Shown one piece after another: positions 1 through 8,858 of a DNA stretch of 64,000 nt. The notes beneath the pieces are model-generated. The model worked only from the letters and a program-made list of their open reading frames with translations, was not told the DNA's origin and did no database searches. This stretch comes from Leptolyngbya sp. Cla-17 (GTDB lineage Bacteria > Cyanobacteriota > Cyanobacteriia > Leptolyngbyales > Leptolyngbyaceae). The stretch lies in assembly GCF_016807185.1 (NCBI RefSeq), contig NZ_JAEVYN010000003.1, positions 186,001 through 250,000 on the forward strand, given 5' to 3'. The translations under genes were made by a program, and so were the position numbers. Numbering within the stretch: position 1 is the first letter of the stretch; each line of letters opens with the position of its first letter.

Positions 1-619
1 GTGCCATTCGTTCAGCTTCTTCATGGAGTTGCTGTCCGACCGATGGGGTAAGCGACATCTCTCCATGACTCATCAACTCCAAATACCCACGAATCACCGT
101 TAGCGGGTTTCCCAATTCATGTGCCAGATCCCCAATAACTTCCCGGCGACGCTCTTCTACACCCTGCAAACGGCTCGCCACGCTGTTCAGGGTCAACCCT
201 AATCTATGCAGTTCGGGGATATCGCTGGGAGGAATTCGTGCATTCAGATTACCACGATTGAACTGGCTGATCGCTCGCTCAATTCCTCGCAGTGGACGGT
301 CAATCGTTTCCGTTAGGGTCCAGGTAATTAACCCAACGATCACAAAACTAACCAACACAGCCAAGTGAGTTCCCCGGTTATTCACTTGCTCAAATATTTC
401 AAGCAGTCGGTCCGCGTCTTTCTTTTCTGGCGCTGGCTTGGATGGGTTGGTTATTACAGTATCGGAAACTTTCTCCTCAAACGTCTGGGCTTTGTAAATG
501 TGAGCAATACTTGTTGCACTGACTAATGTGACAAGCATCACAAGAAAATTTGTTAGGAGTAGTCGCAGACGCAGGCTGAGAGAGGTTCGTCCTTTATTTA
601 GAAGGTCTCTCGCACTCAT
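1..619 (-). CDS. Sensor histidine kinase, N-terminal part (cut by window edge)
   Basis: Translating the minus strand from the ATG at 619 gives 206 codons without a stop. The protein starts with a cytoplasmic Arg/Leu-rich stretch, a membrane helix (about residues 18-38), a short extracytoplasmic loop of about 45 residues, a second helix (about 80-98), a HAMP-like linker, and the HisKA phospho-acceptor box GDLAHELGNPLTVIRGYLEL with the conserved His. The ATPase domain lies outside the window. It follows the response regulator by 38 bases on the same strand, so the two probably form an operon. The short sensor loop resembles BaeS/CpxA-like kinases; the stimulus cannot be read from sequence. Kinase assignment is secure, the specific role is not. 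Confidence 0.88.
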   Translation of the reverse strand, partial: MSARDLLNKGRTSLSLRLRLLLTNFLVMLVTLVSATSIAHIYKAQTFEEKVSDTVITNPSKPAPEKKDADRLLEIFEQVNNRGTHLAVLVSFVIVGLITWTLTETIDRPLRGIERAISQFNRGNLNARIPPSDIPELHRLGLTLNSVASRLQGVEERRREVIGDLAHELGNPLTVIRGYLELMSHGEMSLTPSVGQQLHEEAERMA

Positions 620-657
620 GGTTAATAATGCTACTTCTTAATAGATTTTTCTGAGAA

Positions 658-1368
658 TTAATCAGGGGCATCATCAAAACTATATCCAACTCTTAGATGA
701 GTCTTGATGTAACGCTCTCGATACTCCAAAGGGCAAATTTTATCTCGCAATCGTTTAATGTAACTGTCCATTGAACGTTCGTCCCCCACAAAGTTTTCTC
801 CTCTCACTGCATTTAACAATTGATTTCGGGTAAACACGACTCGTGGTCGAGATGCCATCTTAAACAGCAAATCAAATTCCACAGGTGACAAAGTGACTGT
901 CTCCCGCTCCCCATCGGGTTCTTGTTGCACAAACACTTCTCGTCGCGCTGGATCGATGAGAAAATGGGGGGTTTCGAGGGGACGGTGCTCTGGATGAGTT
1001 AACCGCCTTGATCGCCTGAGCATCGCCCGGACCCGTGCGATTAACTCCTGGGGGCTGAATGGTTTAGGAAGATAATCATCGGCTCCAGCGGTGTAACCCA
1101 TGATGCGATCGCCCTCAGACGCTTTAGCCGTCAACATCATAATCAGTGGCTCTTTTTTGGGGCTTTTACGAATTTGTTCACACACATCTAACCCATTCAT
1201 TTTAGGCAGATTCAAATCTAGAATGACAACATCGGGTTCCTTCTGCTCAAATAACTTCAGCCCAGACTCGCCATCATAGGCGACTGAGCAAGAATAGCCT
1301 TCGGTCTCCAAGCACCTGCGAATCAGCGACGCAATGTTGTGCTCGTCTTCTACTACCAAAATTTCCAT
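658..1368 (-). CDS. OmpR/PhoB-family response regulator
   Basis: This is a 236-residue transcription regulator. The receiver domain (about 1-118) shows the acidic pocket E7-D8, phospho-acceptor D51 in VVILDLNLPKMNG, switch T80 and K102 in the PKPFSP motif. A winged-helix DNA-binding domain fills the C-terminus (about 130-232) with the typical LSPVEFDLLFKMA and SMDSYIKRLRDKI segments. It is encoded immediately before the histidine kinase gene and is divergent from the transfer operon starting at 1730, sharing a 361-base intergenic region. Regulation of the transfer genes by this pair is an inference from position only. Length and motifs match the family exactly. Confidence 0.95.
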   Translation of the reverse strand: MEILVVEDEHNIASLIRRCLETEGYSCSVAYDGESGLKLFEQKEPDVVILDLNLPKMNGLDVCEQIRKSPKKEPLIMMLTAKASEGDRIMGYTAGADDYLPKPFSPQELIARVRAMLRRSRRLTHPEHRPLETPHFLIDPARREVFVQQEPDGERETVTLSPVEFDLLFKMASRPRVVFTRNQLLNAVRGENFVGDERSMDSYIKRLRDKICPLEYRERYIKTHLRVGYSFDDAPD

Positions 1369-1729
1369 AACCTAAAACCTATGCGCGTTGATCAGGAAGT
1401 CGCTATGTGTAGAAAAGCCGTTTTTCCTTCGCGCTATTGACGCAATCCCTCACACCAATTTTGCCATACAGCACAAAATTTATCTCTACCTTGATAATGA
1501 CATTTTTACCAAAAGTTCAGTCTGCTGGCTTTGGATGTTAGTTCCACAAAATTAGTACGTAACAGTTGCCAGTTTGGATGTATGGTTCTTGCCTCTGGCA
1601 ACAAGTTGCGAATGCCATAGAAATCCTGAACCATGCCATGCCCATGCCACATCGCCTATCTAATCTCAAAACTAGAACCCTCATTCATCCAGTCCTATGA
1701 CCTGGTTTCCTAGTTATTGAGAGAAAGAT
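1369..1729. promoter_or_regulatory. Divergent promoter region between two-component and transfer operons
   Basis: This 361-base AT-rich stretch has no convincing gene. It must hold promoters for both divergent operons. A perfect 8-bp inverted repeat, GTTGCCAG at 1565-1572 and CTGGCAAC at 1595-1602, is a candidate regulator site. A divergent copy of the six-copy intergenic element lies at 1632-1672 (listed separately). Confidence 0.5.
1632..1672 (+). repeat. Copy 1 (divergent) of the GTGCCATAC intergenic element
   Basis: Aligned by eye with the copy at 44498, 18 of the first 24 positions agree, and the following segment (ATCGC then TCTAATCTCAAAAC) matches ATCGC plus TTTAGTCTGAAA in that copy. 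It lies about 60-100 bases ahead of the first transfer gene. It is the weakest of the six copies. Confidence 0.45.
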
Positions 1730-2458
1730 ATGCCAACAACCACAACCGTCGCTTCTTCCCCGGATGAAACCGTTGCTGAGATAACTCGTCAAAAGCTGCA
1801 ACTGTCGCTGTCAACTCCTTTAGCTTCAGAAGAAACTCCTCTTGTCGTCTCTCAATCAAAGTCACACAAGCGCTTTGGCTTGCGCTCGCTATTTGCTCAA
1901 TTCTTTACGAGTGAGTTTCGTGTTCGACTCCGGAGAATAGCTCCCTGGCTTATCTCTGGTGGTATTTTAGGTCTGAATCTGGTCATGCACGCTCCCACCT
2001 TCGTTTTGGGTGCTTGCATTGCTGGGCTGACAGTACAAATTGTCAAAGCCATCATCAAGAGTAATCCTTTGTGCCAACGCATCTGGCAAACGTTGCTGGA
2101 AAAAGCTGGTATTCCTGAGCACAAGCTGCCCTGGATGGCTGTTTGCTTTGGTTCTGGTGCTTGGCTGGCAGCCGCACTCCCTTCTCATGCCCTATTTTTT
2201 CAAGCCGCTGAAGAGTATGTTCAGACCATTTTTGCAGGTGCAAATACGGGTGGTGGAGCAGCGGGTGTTGATGGACTCATCCCTTTGCTATTTGGTACGC
2301 TGCGGGTTATTTTCGTCCTCTACATCGGAATTGCACTGGTTCGTGTGATCAACGCCTTTAGAAATGATGAAGACTGGCAAACAGCCGCCAGAATTCCGTT
2401 GATCACAGTTCTGTGTATTGTGATTGGAGATGCCCTCTCTACCTTGATCGTGACGTAA
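1730..2458 (+). CDS. T4SS pilin-like (VirB2-like) membrane protein
   Basis: The 242-residue protein is the first gene of the transfer operon. A polar N-terminus of about 65 residues is followed by hydrophobic segments at about 72-110 and 135-155. After a PSHALFF segment comes a small-residue-rich stretch and two strong helices (about 183-205 and 222-242) joined by a short charged loop, the layout of a mature VirB2/TrbC pilin. VirB3- and VirB4-like genes follow directly, as in other P-type systems. I see no residue-level signature, so the pilin assignment rests on topology and gene order. The long N-terminus is unusual for VirB2, and this could instead be another inner-membrane T4SS component. 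A degenerate intergenic element and the two-component promoter region lie upstream. Confidence 0.55.
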   Translation: MPTTTTVASSPDETVAEITRQKLQLSLSTPLASEETPLVVSQSKSHKRFGLRSLFAQFFTSEFRVRLRRIAPWLISGGILGLNLVMHAPTFVLGACIAGLTVQIVKAIIKSNPLCQRIWQTLLEKAGIPEHKLPWMAVCFGSGAWLAAALPSHALFFQAAEEYVQTIFAGANTGGGAAGVDGLIPLLFGTLRVIFVLYIGIALVRVINAFRNDEDWQTAARIPLITVLCIVIGDALSTLIVT

Positions 2459-2530
2459 GGAGTGGTTGCTGCTTCTCAACGAAGGAAATTCTATTTTGTC
2501 CTAAGTTCCCAACAATTTTTGTCCTTCAAT

Positions 2531-2938
2531 ATGCCTACTGAACACGACTACAACTTTGACGAATTCATTCCTGTTAACCAGGTGCTCAACTCAAAGCCTC
2601 AGCTCGGTCCTATTCCAGGAGAACAGGTAATTCCGTGGGTTGTGATTGCTATCATTTCCTACGTTCTTTGCCAGGGCATTTTCGGACTTGGTTGGCTACC
2701 CACGCTGCTTGTTGTTGTCTGGGGTTGTGCCAGTTGGTGGGTGTTAACTGGAAATGAAGGTTGGCGGTTCTTGAGCAAGTTTCATGGGGTTCCAACCTGG
2801 AAGCAAGGCGGACCCGTTCAATATGAAAGCTTGCTTGATCAGCCGTCTTCCTTACGCAAAGATAAACGCGCTGCAACTTGTTCCAGCAAGAACAGTAAGA
2901 AGAGGAAGACTCAGGTGCAACGGAGGATATCGAGATGA
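2531..2938 (+). CDS. VirB3-like small T4SS membrane protein
   Basis: I prefer the ATG at 2531 (MPTEHDYNFDEF, 135 residues) because the upstream in-frame codons from 2462 give an unconvincing N-terminus. The protein has an acidic cytoplasmic start, a PGEQVIPW segment, a hydrophobic hairpin at about residues 37-72 typical of VirB3/TrbD/TraL, and a basic tail. The stop overlaps the VirB4 start by 4 bases (ATGA), which implies coupled translation and fits the virB3-virB4 pairing seen in many T4SS operons. Sequence similarity to a named family is not obvious by eye, so context carries the call. Confidence 0.6.
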   Translation: MPTEHDYNFDEFIPVNQVLNSKPQLGPIPGEQVIPWVVIAIISYVLCQGIFGLGWLPTLLVVVWGCASWWVLTGNEGWRFLSKFHGVPTWKQGGPVQYESLLDQPSSLRKDKRAATCSSKNSKKRKTQVQRRISR

Positions 2939-5760
2939 AGCCTAAATTAGGTAAGCAGCGGGTGGCGGTAATTGAACGAAACAAGAAGCAAACAGTTACG
3001 CAAACCGCGTTTGAAGACTTCAATCATCTGGAAGGTTTTGCCCAGATCAATCTGAAGGGGCGGAGTGTAGGGGCTGCGCTGCTTCAAAAGGGCAAAAACC
3101 GATTTTGCTTTGTGTTTGGATTTAAGGCAACTGGAATCCACGACACGCTCAAGCCAGACCAAGTTCAACCTACTTTAAGGGGGTTTGAATCTGCTTTGAA
3201 GGAATTGCCCAATGGAGAACGGTTGACGGTTCACCTTAGCTCTTTTACCTCTGATAGCGATCGCCAAGCAGAACTAGATCGATTGCTGAGTAGAGCACCT
3301 TCATCCGAGCTGCGTCTGCTGTTGATGAGTGAAAAAGCGAGAGCACAGGAATTAAAAAATTCTGGCACTCGCAAACCCAAGTCCCTCTATCTCTATGCCA
3401 CCTATACCATCGAACCCAACCAGAAAGTGACAAATGATGCTGACTGGATTGAAAAAGCTTTAGCAAAAGGGGTTGAGGTTTGGGAATTATTCAAAGGCAA
3501 TGGCGATCGCGTTGTGCAAGAACGATTTGAAACAATGCTCCAGCGTGCTTTTAGTGAAGGCTACTTGCGCTGGGAGCATTTGCTCAATATCAAAATGGGG
3601 TTGGACATTAAGCCCATGAGTGTCCAGGACATTTGGACACAAGTGTGGCATCGATTTAACTGGAGTCCTGCCCCTCCGGTTCCACAGCATATTGTGATGT
3701 CTGAGCGGGGCATCCAAGAAATCGTTCAAAAAGATGTTCACGCTGTCAGTACTCTCATACAAGGGGAGTATGGGTACTCCAATGTCCCGCAAGCAGATCG
3801 ACGCTGGCTTAAGGTGAAAGGAAAGTATGTTGGCGCTTTGACCTTTAATGCTAAACCGGGTGGCTTCAACAATATGAGCGGGCAATTGCGCTACCTCTGG
3901 GATGTCCTCTGCCGTCCGCATGTCGTTGATACTGAAATTTTCTGTCAGATCACCAGTCGCAACTCTACACTGGTGAAAACCAATGTGCAGCGCATTCTTA
4001 AACAAAGTAATGTGGCAGCACAATTGGCAGAACAAAGCCGCAGTATTGACGTAGCGGCGCAGGTCAAAGTCCGGCGATCGGTACAGGCACAGGAAAAGCT
4101 CTATGAAGGGGCTGTTCCAGTCAATATTGCGACCGTCTTTCTAGTTCACCGAAACAATCTGGATCAATTGGATGAGGCATGTGCTGCTTTATCTGATTGC
4201 TTCCTGTTGCCTGCCAAAGTGATTCGTGAAACTGAAATTGCATGGCGCGTTTGGCTGCAAACACTGCCGATCTCCTGGGAAAGATTGTTAAGTGCGCCAT
4301 TCAAACGGCAGCTCACATACCTGACCAGTGAAGCACCGGGTCTGATTCCTCTGACCTTGACTCATCCAGGTGACTCTAAAGGCTTTGAACTGATTGCTGA
4401 TGATGGGGGTACTCCCGTCCGAATTGACTTCATTGAGGAACATCGGAATATTGCCGTGTTTGGCACGACCCGCTCCGGGAAATCAGTTCTGGTATCGGGG
4501 GCAATGTCACAGTTTCTCGCTGAAGGCTACCCGATCGTCTGTCTGGACTATCCCAAACCAGATGGCACCTCAACCTTCACCGACTATGCTGAATTTCTTA
4601 AACCCAGAGCTGCGTATTTCGACATTGGACGTGAGTCCAACAATCTATTTGAGATGCCAGATCTACGGCATTTGAACTTAGACGAAGAGAAGCTACGTGA
4701 ACGGTTTGAGGAATATCGCTCCTTCCTGGAGGGAGCACTGGTCACGATGGTCTTGCCAACCACTCAGCAAGATCCCCTGTTGGAGAATACGGTACGGGCA
4801 CTGATCGGTCGAGCATTGGGCAACTTCTTCAAAGACCCCGACATTCGCAAGCGATATGACGAGGCTCAAGAAAATGGATTTGGCTCAGTGGCTTGGAATG
4901 ATACTCCAACCCTGGCTGATTTCATGCAGTTCTGCTCTCTAGAAAAATTAGGAGTAGAAGATGAAATTGGCGTTGTTCGGAGTGCTCATTCGCAGATTCA
5001 GCTTCAACTAGAATACTGGCTAGGTTCTCGTGTGGGACGCGCAATCAGCCGACCTTCGTCATTTCCAACCGATGCTCAACTGCTGGTTTTTGCACTGCGA
5101 AATATCTCCAATGAAAATGAAGCTGCTGTACTCTCGTTGAGTGCCTATTCAGCCGCACTTAGACGAGCGTTGGAAAGTCCAAAGTCAATCTTTTTTATTG
5201 ACGAGTCTCCGATTCTGTTTGCGTTTTCAACGATCGCTCGCTTAATTGGACGATTGTGTGCCAACGGTGCTAAGGCTGGGATTCGCACATTTCTATCTGC
5301 ACAAGATCCTGGCACAATCGTCAACTCTGTTGCTGGGTCGCAAATTATGGAAAACATGAATACGCGACTTGTGGGACGGATTCAACCGATCGCCGTCGAA
5401 TCATTCGTTAAAAACCTCTCCTACGAACGCTCAATTATTGCTCGAAATGCAGGAGAGTTCTTCTTTCCAAAACGCTCAGAACTTTACTCCAACTGGTTAT
5501 TAGACATTAATGGCACTTATACCTACTGTCGTTATTATCCCAGCCCAATACAAATTGCGGCAGTTGCTAACAATCCGGATGAGCAGCTTGCTCGAACCCG
5601 TGTCTTAGCCCAATATCCCAGTGATCATCTGCTGGGAATGGCAAAGTTTGCCGAGCAGTATGTAAAAGCGATTCGTTCTGGTTCTAGCCTCAATGAGATT
5701 GGGGCATCTCCGATATCGACTCATTCTCATTCAAGGAATATCCTCTCCCATGCTGCCTGA
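2935..5760 (+). CDS. virB4: VirB4/TraC-type T4SS ATPase
   Basis: The 941-residue protein is the cytoplasmic ATPase that powers pilus assembly and transfer. The N-terminal half (about 1-480) is the membrane-associated domain expected for VirB4/TraC. The motor domain has Walker A GTTRSGKS at residues 510-517 and Walker B IFFIDESPILF with D756-E757. A downstream LSAQDP segment followed by NTRLVGRIQP fits the later RecA-fold motifs. Length is slightly above the usual 800-900. It overlaps the VirB3-like gene by 4 bases, and its end overlaps the start of the VirB5-like gene by 11 bases. It is the best-conserved anchor identifying the operon as a T4SS. Confidence 0.93.
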   Translation: MKPKLGKQRVAVIERNKKQTVTQTAFEDFNHLEGFAQINLKGRSVGAALLQKGKNRFCFVFGFKATGIHDTLKPDQVQPTLRGFESALKELPNGERLTVHLSSFTSDSDRQAELDRLLSRAPSSELRLLLMSEKARAQELKNSGTRKPKSLYLYATYTIEPNQKVTNDADWIEKALAKGVEVWELFKGNGDRVVQERFETMLQRAFSEGYLRWEHLLNIKMGLDIKPMSVQDIWTQVWHRFNWSPAPPVPQHIVMSERGIQEIVQKDVHAVSTLIQGEYGYSNVPQADRRWLKVKGKYVGALTFNAKPGGFNNMSGQLRYLWDVLCRPHVVDTEIFCQITSRNSTLVKTNVQRILKQSNVAAQLAEQSRSIDVAAQVKVRRSVQAQEKLYEGAVPVNIATVFLVHRNNLDQLDEACAALSDCFLLPAKVIRETEIAWRVWLQTLPISWERLLSAPFKRQLTYLTSEAPGLIPLTLTHPGDSKGFELIADDGGTPVRIDFIEEHRNIAVFGTTRSGKSVLVSGAMSQFLAEGYPIVCLDYPKPDGTSTFTDYAEFLKPRAAYFDIGRESNNLFEMPDLRHLNLDEEKLRERFEEYRSFLEGALVTMVLPTTQQDPLLENTVRALIGRALGNFFKDPDIRKRYDEAQENGFGSVAWNDTPTLADFMQFCSLEKLGVEDEIGVVRSAHSQIQLQLEYWLGSRVGRAISRPSSFPTDAQLLVFALRNISNENEAAVLSLSAYSAALRRALESPKSIFFIDESPILFAFSTIARLIGRLCANGAKAGIRTFLSAQDPGTIVNSVAGSQIMENMNTRLVGRIQPIAVESFVKNLSYERSIIARNAGEFFFPKRSELYSNWLLDINGTYTYCRYYPSPIQIAAVANNPDEQLARTRVLAQYPSDHLLGMAKFAEQYVKAIRSGSSLNEIGASPISTHSHSRNILSHAA

Positions 5761-6817
5761 ATCTTCTTTACAAACTACAAACTCAACTTTGAAGACGGTA
5801 CAACCGCCTGTCCAACCAAAACGTGCTACGCAATCTCAGTTCAAACTATGGGCTTGGACATTAATGCTGATTATTACAGGAATAGGAATTGTTCCGATTG
5901 CCAAAGCCGCTCCCTTAGATGAACTGACAGGCACATTACAGCAAACAGTCACAGATGTCACTCAGAAGGCACTTAACCCGATCGGGCAGATCCAACAACA
6001 GATTGGCGATACCGTTGGCGGACTGACTCGCCCACTCGAAAATCTGGGGAATTTTGGAAACATATTTGGTGGAGGCAACCCAATCGGAAACCTCTTAAAT
6101 CCATTCACTCAGCAGATCTCACAATACTTCCAGGTATTCAACGACTTCATTAACCGCAGCATGTCCAATATTTTTGGCGATGTGTTGGGTGGCATTTTTG
6201 GTAATGGTACAAATTCTGCTAACGGCACTGGAGACAACGGAGACAGCAGTCCTACAGGAGCATTGGGACTTCCTGACTTTGAAGCCGTGCATCAACAGAT
6301 TGAGCAACAGACAGTCGATGGTGGCGCGAATGGGGCAGCGAACGCTCAAATGCAGAAAGTAGACCAGTTTAACCTCAACCCCTTAGTGCTGGCGCAATCC
6401 GTCAAGTCTGAAACGGATCGAACAATGAACCGAGGAATGGCATCTAGTGTGGTTGGCAAAGCAGGTCAAAACGCAATGGTGCAGGAATTACAGGGTGCGG
6501 GACAAACGCTCCAAACCATTCAGAGCAAAGCTCAAGAAGCCCAGGGAAAAGATGTTACGCAAGATGTGATGAAAGACCTGGTGACATTACAAGCAGGGCA
6601 ATCTGCATTGCAAGGAGGGGCTTACACCAACCTGATGCTCCTGCGTCAACAAACGGCGGCAAACAGTCTTGTGATGTCTAACATCTCCGATGCGGTTGAC
6701 GAAACAAATCGAATGCAGCACTCAGAAAAAATTGCGGGAGCCGTTAGCCTGATTCAGGCTTCTGGAAGCGTTTACCTGCCTGGAGCCACGGGTAATCAAA
6801 CAAATGGTAATCCATAG
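5750..6817 (+). CDS. VirB5/TrbJ-like secreted T4SS protein
   Basis: The ATG at 5750 (MLPESSLQ, 355 residues) overlaps the end of virB4 and is preferred over the upstream in-frame start at 5693. A membrane/signal segment (about residues 32-53) ends in AKAAP, a plausible signal-peptidase site. A Gly/Asn-rich region follows, then an alpha-helical C-terminal half rich in Gln and Ala. The segment GGAYTNLMLLRQQTAANSLV then SNISDAVDE resembles the conserved end of TrbJ/VirB5, the minor pilus-tip protein. Position after VirB4 and before VirB6 agrees. The family call is moderately confident. Confidence 0.65.
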   Translation: MLPESSLQTTNSTLKTVQPPVQPKRATQSQFKLWAWTLMLIITGIGIVPIAKAAPLDELTGTLQQTVTDVTQKALNPIGQIQQQIGDTVGGLTRPLENLGNFGNIFGGGNPIGNLLNPFTQQISQYFQVFNDFINRSMSNIFGDVLGGIFGNGTNSANGTGDNGDSSPTGALGLPDFEAVHQQIEQQTVDGGANGAANAQMQKVDQFNLNPLVLAQSVKSETDRTMNRGMASSVVGKAGQNAMVQELQGAGQTLQTIQSKAQEAQGKDVTQDVMKDLVTLQAGQSALQGGAYTNLMLLRQQTAANSLVMSNISDAVDETNRMQHSEKIAGAVSLIQASGSVYLPGATGNQTNGNP

Positions 6818-6835
6818 TTAGACAAAAGCTGCTCA

Positions 6836-6869
6836 ATGCCATACGGCAGTCAGATCGCCTGACTACCGT
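6836..6869 (+). repeat. Copy 2 of the GTGCCATAC intergenic element, with hairpin
   Basis: The sequence ATGCCATACGGCAGTCAG lies 60 bases before the VirB6 start. An inverted repeat follows: ACGGCAGTCAG at 6843-6853 and CTGACTACCGT at 6859-6869, 11-bp arms with one mismatch and a 5-base spacer. It is likely an operator, promoter part or RNA hairpin that starts or tunes a second transfer transcript. Confidence 0.7.
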
Positions 6870-6899
6870 AAAAATATCGACTGATAAGAGACCTTGACT

Positions 6900-8027
6900 A
6901 TGCTGAATCTTCTCTCTTCTCCCTTGCTTGGCGCACTTGGTGCTGGAGACATTCTTCAACGCGGCATTGACACCACGCAAGGGATTGCCCAAGCCTGGAA
7001 TAATCACTGGCTTAATATCTTTCAAAGTCAGCTATATGCCACGATCGTTGGAATGGCTGGGCTATTTGCGGCAGGCTCGCTCGTTTTTTTCATGCTGCAA
7101 TTCATTCGCCGTATGGTTCATGAAGAAGACTATCACTCAGCCTTACAAAGCCTGCTTATCCCGCTTGTCATCGTTGTTCTGCTAGCAAACAATGGCAACC
7201 TGCTAGGAAAAATTACCTTTAGTTTGCGAGGAGTCATCCACAACGTTTCAGAGCAGGTCTTATCAACCACGCTCCTGGAGGTCAAACTCCAGGATGCGAT
7301 TCAAGCCTCTGTGGATAAAGGGGTAGTGTCAAGCCAGATTGGGGCGTTGCTGAGTCAATGTCAGGGGATGGTTGGGGAGCGGCAGGTTGAGTGTATGAAA
7401 AACGCTAACCAGCAAGCCCAGCAAGTTATTCAGGATTATCAGTCGAAGCATCCTGTGGGAAACGCTTTCGCAGATTTGGGTAATTTGCTGTCTCAAACTC
7501 CAAACCTGCGTGCTGCTCAAGGTGCTGGTGAAGCGTTTGAAGGTGGTCTTGATCAAGGTCTCTTATTTGGTGGGGCGAGCTATGCGGCTGGTTTTCTAGG
7601 TGCTATCTCTCAATCTCTCGTTCAAGTTGTGCTATTAGCATTTCAATGGGCGTTCGCCAATATCCTCGAAATTGCCATGCTGCTCACTGGATTGATGGGA
7701 CCGATCGCGGTAGCAGGCGCATTCTTATATGACGGCAAATCAATGTGGGCGTGGTTAACCGGGTTCTTTTCCTTGGGAATGGCGCAGGTTTGCTACAACA
7801 TCATCGTGGGAGTCGCAGCGGTGGTAGTCGTCAATGCCGAAGTGACAGACACAATGGGCTTTCTGGTGATTATTGCTCTGCTTGCACCCGCTCTGGCTCT
7901 GGCATTAGCAGCTGGCGGTGGAATGACTGTTTTCCATGTAATTAACAGTGGCGCAGTTGGAATGCTGTCAACCGTTGCTGCCAATGTCCCTGGACTCAAG
8001 AATTTCCGTGGCATTCTCGCTCGGTAG
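6900..8027 (+). CDS. VirB6/TrbL-like polytopic T4SS protein
   Basis: I choose the ATG at 6900 (MLNLLSS, 375 residues) over the TTG two codons upstream. The N-terminal 50 residues precede a membrane helix (about 48-70), a further hydrophobic stretch (about 83-100), a soluble central region with two Cys, then four or five C-terminal membrane helices rich in Ala/Gly (about 220-360). This five-plus-helix layout and position are those of the VirB6/TrbL inner-membrane channel component. An intergenic element with a hairpin precedes it, so it may begin its own transcription unit. Assignment is by topology and synteny. Confidence 0.72.
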   Translation: MLNLLSSPLLGALGAGDILQRGIDTTQGIAQAWNNHWLNIFQSQLYATIVGMAGLFAAGSLVFFMLQFIRRMVHEEDYHSALQSLLIPLVIVVLLANNGNLLGKITFSLRGVIHNVSEQVLSTTLLEVKLQDAIQASVDKGVVSSQIGALLSQCQGMVGERQVECMKNANQQAQQVIQDYQSKHPVGNAFADLGNLLSQTPNLRAAQGAGEAFEGGLDQGLLFGGASYAAGFLGAISQSLVQVVLLAFQWAFANILEIAMLLTGLMGPIAVAGAFLYDGKSMWAWLTGFFSLGMAQVCYNIIVGVAAVVVVNAEVTDTMGFLVIIALLAPALALALAAGGGMTVFHVINSGAVGMLSTVAANVPGLKNFRGILAR

Positions 8028-8060
8028 TCCATCACCCACCCATTTGAGGCTTAGGTCATC

Positions 8061-8819
8061 ATGCAGTTAATGAGTAAGAAACGACGGTTTGATTCGTCAG
8101 ATATTCTCCCGATGTTCGCGCTTGGCACGTTGGGACTTCAAATTTTGATTTTGTTTCTAACTCTTGCTATCGCGACTGGAACCTGGGCAGTGGCTCGAAA
8201 ACCGTCTCCTTCAATGGTGCAACTTGACAATGGGCGATCGATTGCGATGGAACCAGTCGATCACTTTTCTCGAACGCCAGTCACGGTTCACCAGTTTGTC
8301 AAAAATGGGTTAGGAATGCTGTTCACCTGGAATGCAAAGCTTACTTCTAAAAATGGGGCAGGAGCGACCGATCAAGCAAGCCGAGGATCGTTAAGTGATC
8401 CAGGAGTTCAGGTGGGCAGAGGTCGAATTACAACTGGAACCTGGCAAGCTTCGTTCATGGTGGCTGAGGATTTTCGCAATCCTTTCCTACAAGAGGTTGC
8501 CAAAATGACCCCGAACGGCGTGTTCAGTAATGCGGCTCAAAGCGTCTTGAGCTTTGAATCGGTCTCAGATCCAAAGCCAGTCAAACCGGGAATATGGCAG
8601 GTCGATGTGGTTGCCAATCTGTTGATCTTTGATGGTGCACATCCGCAAGGGCGTGTCATTCCATTCAACAAATCTGTTTTTGTGCAAGCCGTTGAACCGA
8701 CCAGTGACCCTCTACCAGAAAACTCCACTCCAATTCAACAAGCCGTCTATCAAGCGCAGCAAAGCGGATTACGCATTACCGAAATGCGTGATCTGGAGAT
8801 TCAGCAGCTTACCCGTTAG
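8061..8819 (+). CDS. VirB8/TraE-like T4SS assembly factor
   Basis: The 252-residue bitopic protein has a short basic cytoplasmic N-terminus, one membrane helix (about 18-42) and a periplasmic domain of about 200 residues. The pattern of MVQLDNGRSIAMEP after the helix, then FVKNGLGMLFTWN and IWQVDVVANLLIF, fits the NTF2-like fold of VirB8/TraE proteins that link the inner-membrane and core complexes. It lies between VirB6- and VirB10-like genes as expected. No catalytic residues are expected in this family. Confidence 0.65.
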   Translation: MQLMSKKRRFDSSDILPMFALGTLGLQILILFLTLAIATGTWAVARKPSPSMVQLDNGRSIAMEPVDHFSRTPVTVHQFVKNGLGMLFTWNAKLTSKNGAGATDQASRGSLSDPGVQVGRGRITTGTWQASFMVAEDFRNPFLQEVAKMTPNGVFSNAAQSVLSFESVSDPKPVKPGIWQVDVVANLLIFDGAHPQGRVIPFNKSVFVQAVEPTSDPLPENSTPIQQAVYQAQQSGLRITEMRDLEIQQLTR

Positions 8820-8858
8820 ACCTCGCTACCAACCTCGCAATGATTAGACCTCGATATC

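Noticed and set aside
3487..4035. 182-codon minus-strand ORF opposite virB4
   Set aside because: Antisense to a well-supported ATPase gene, no family match by eye.
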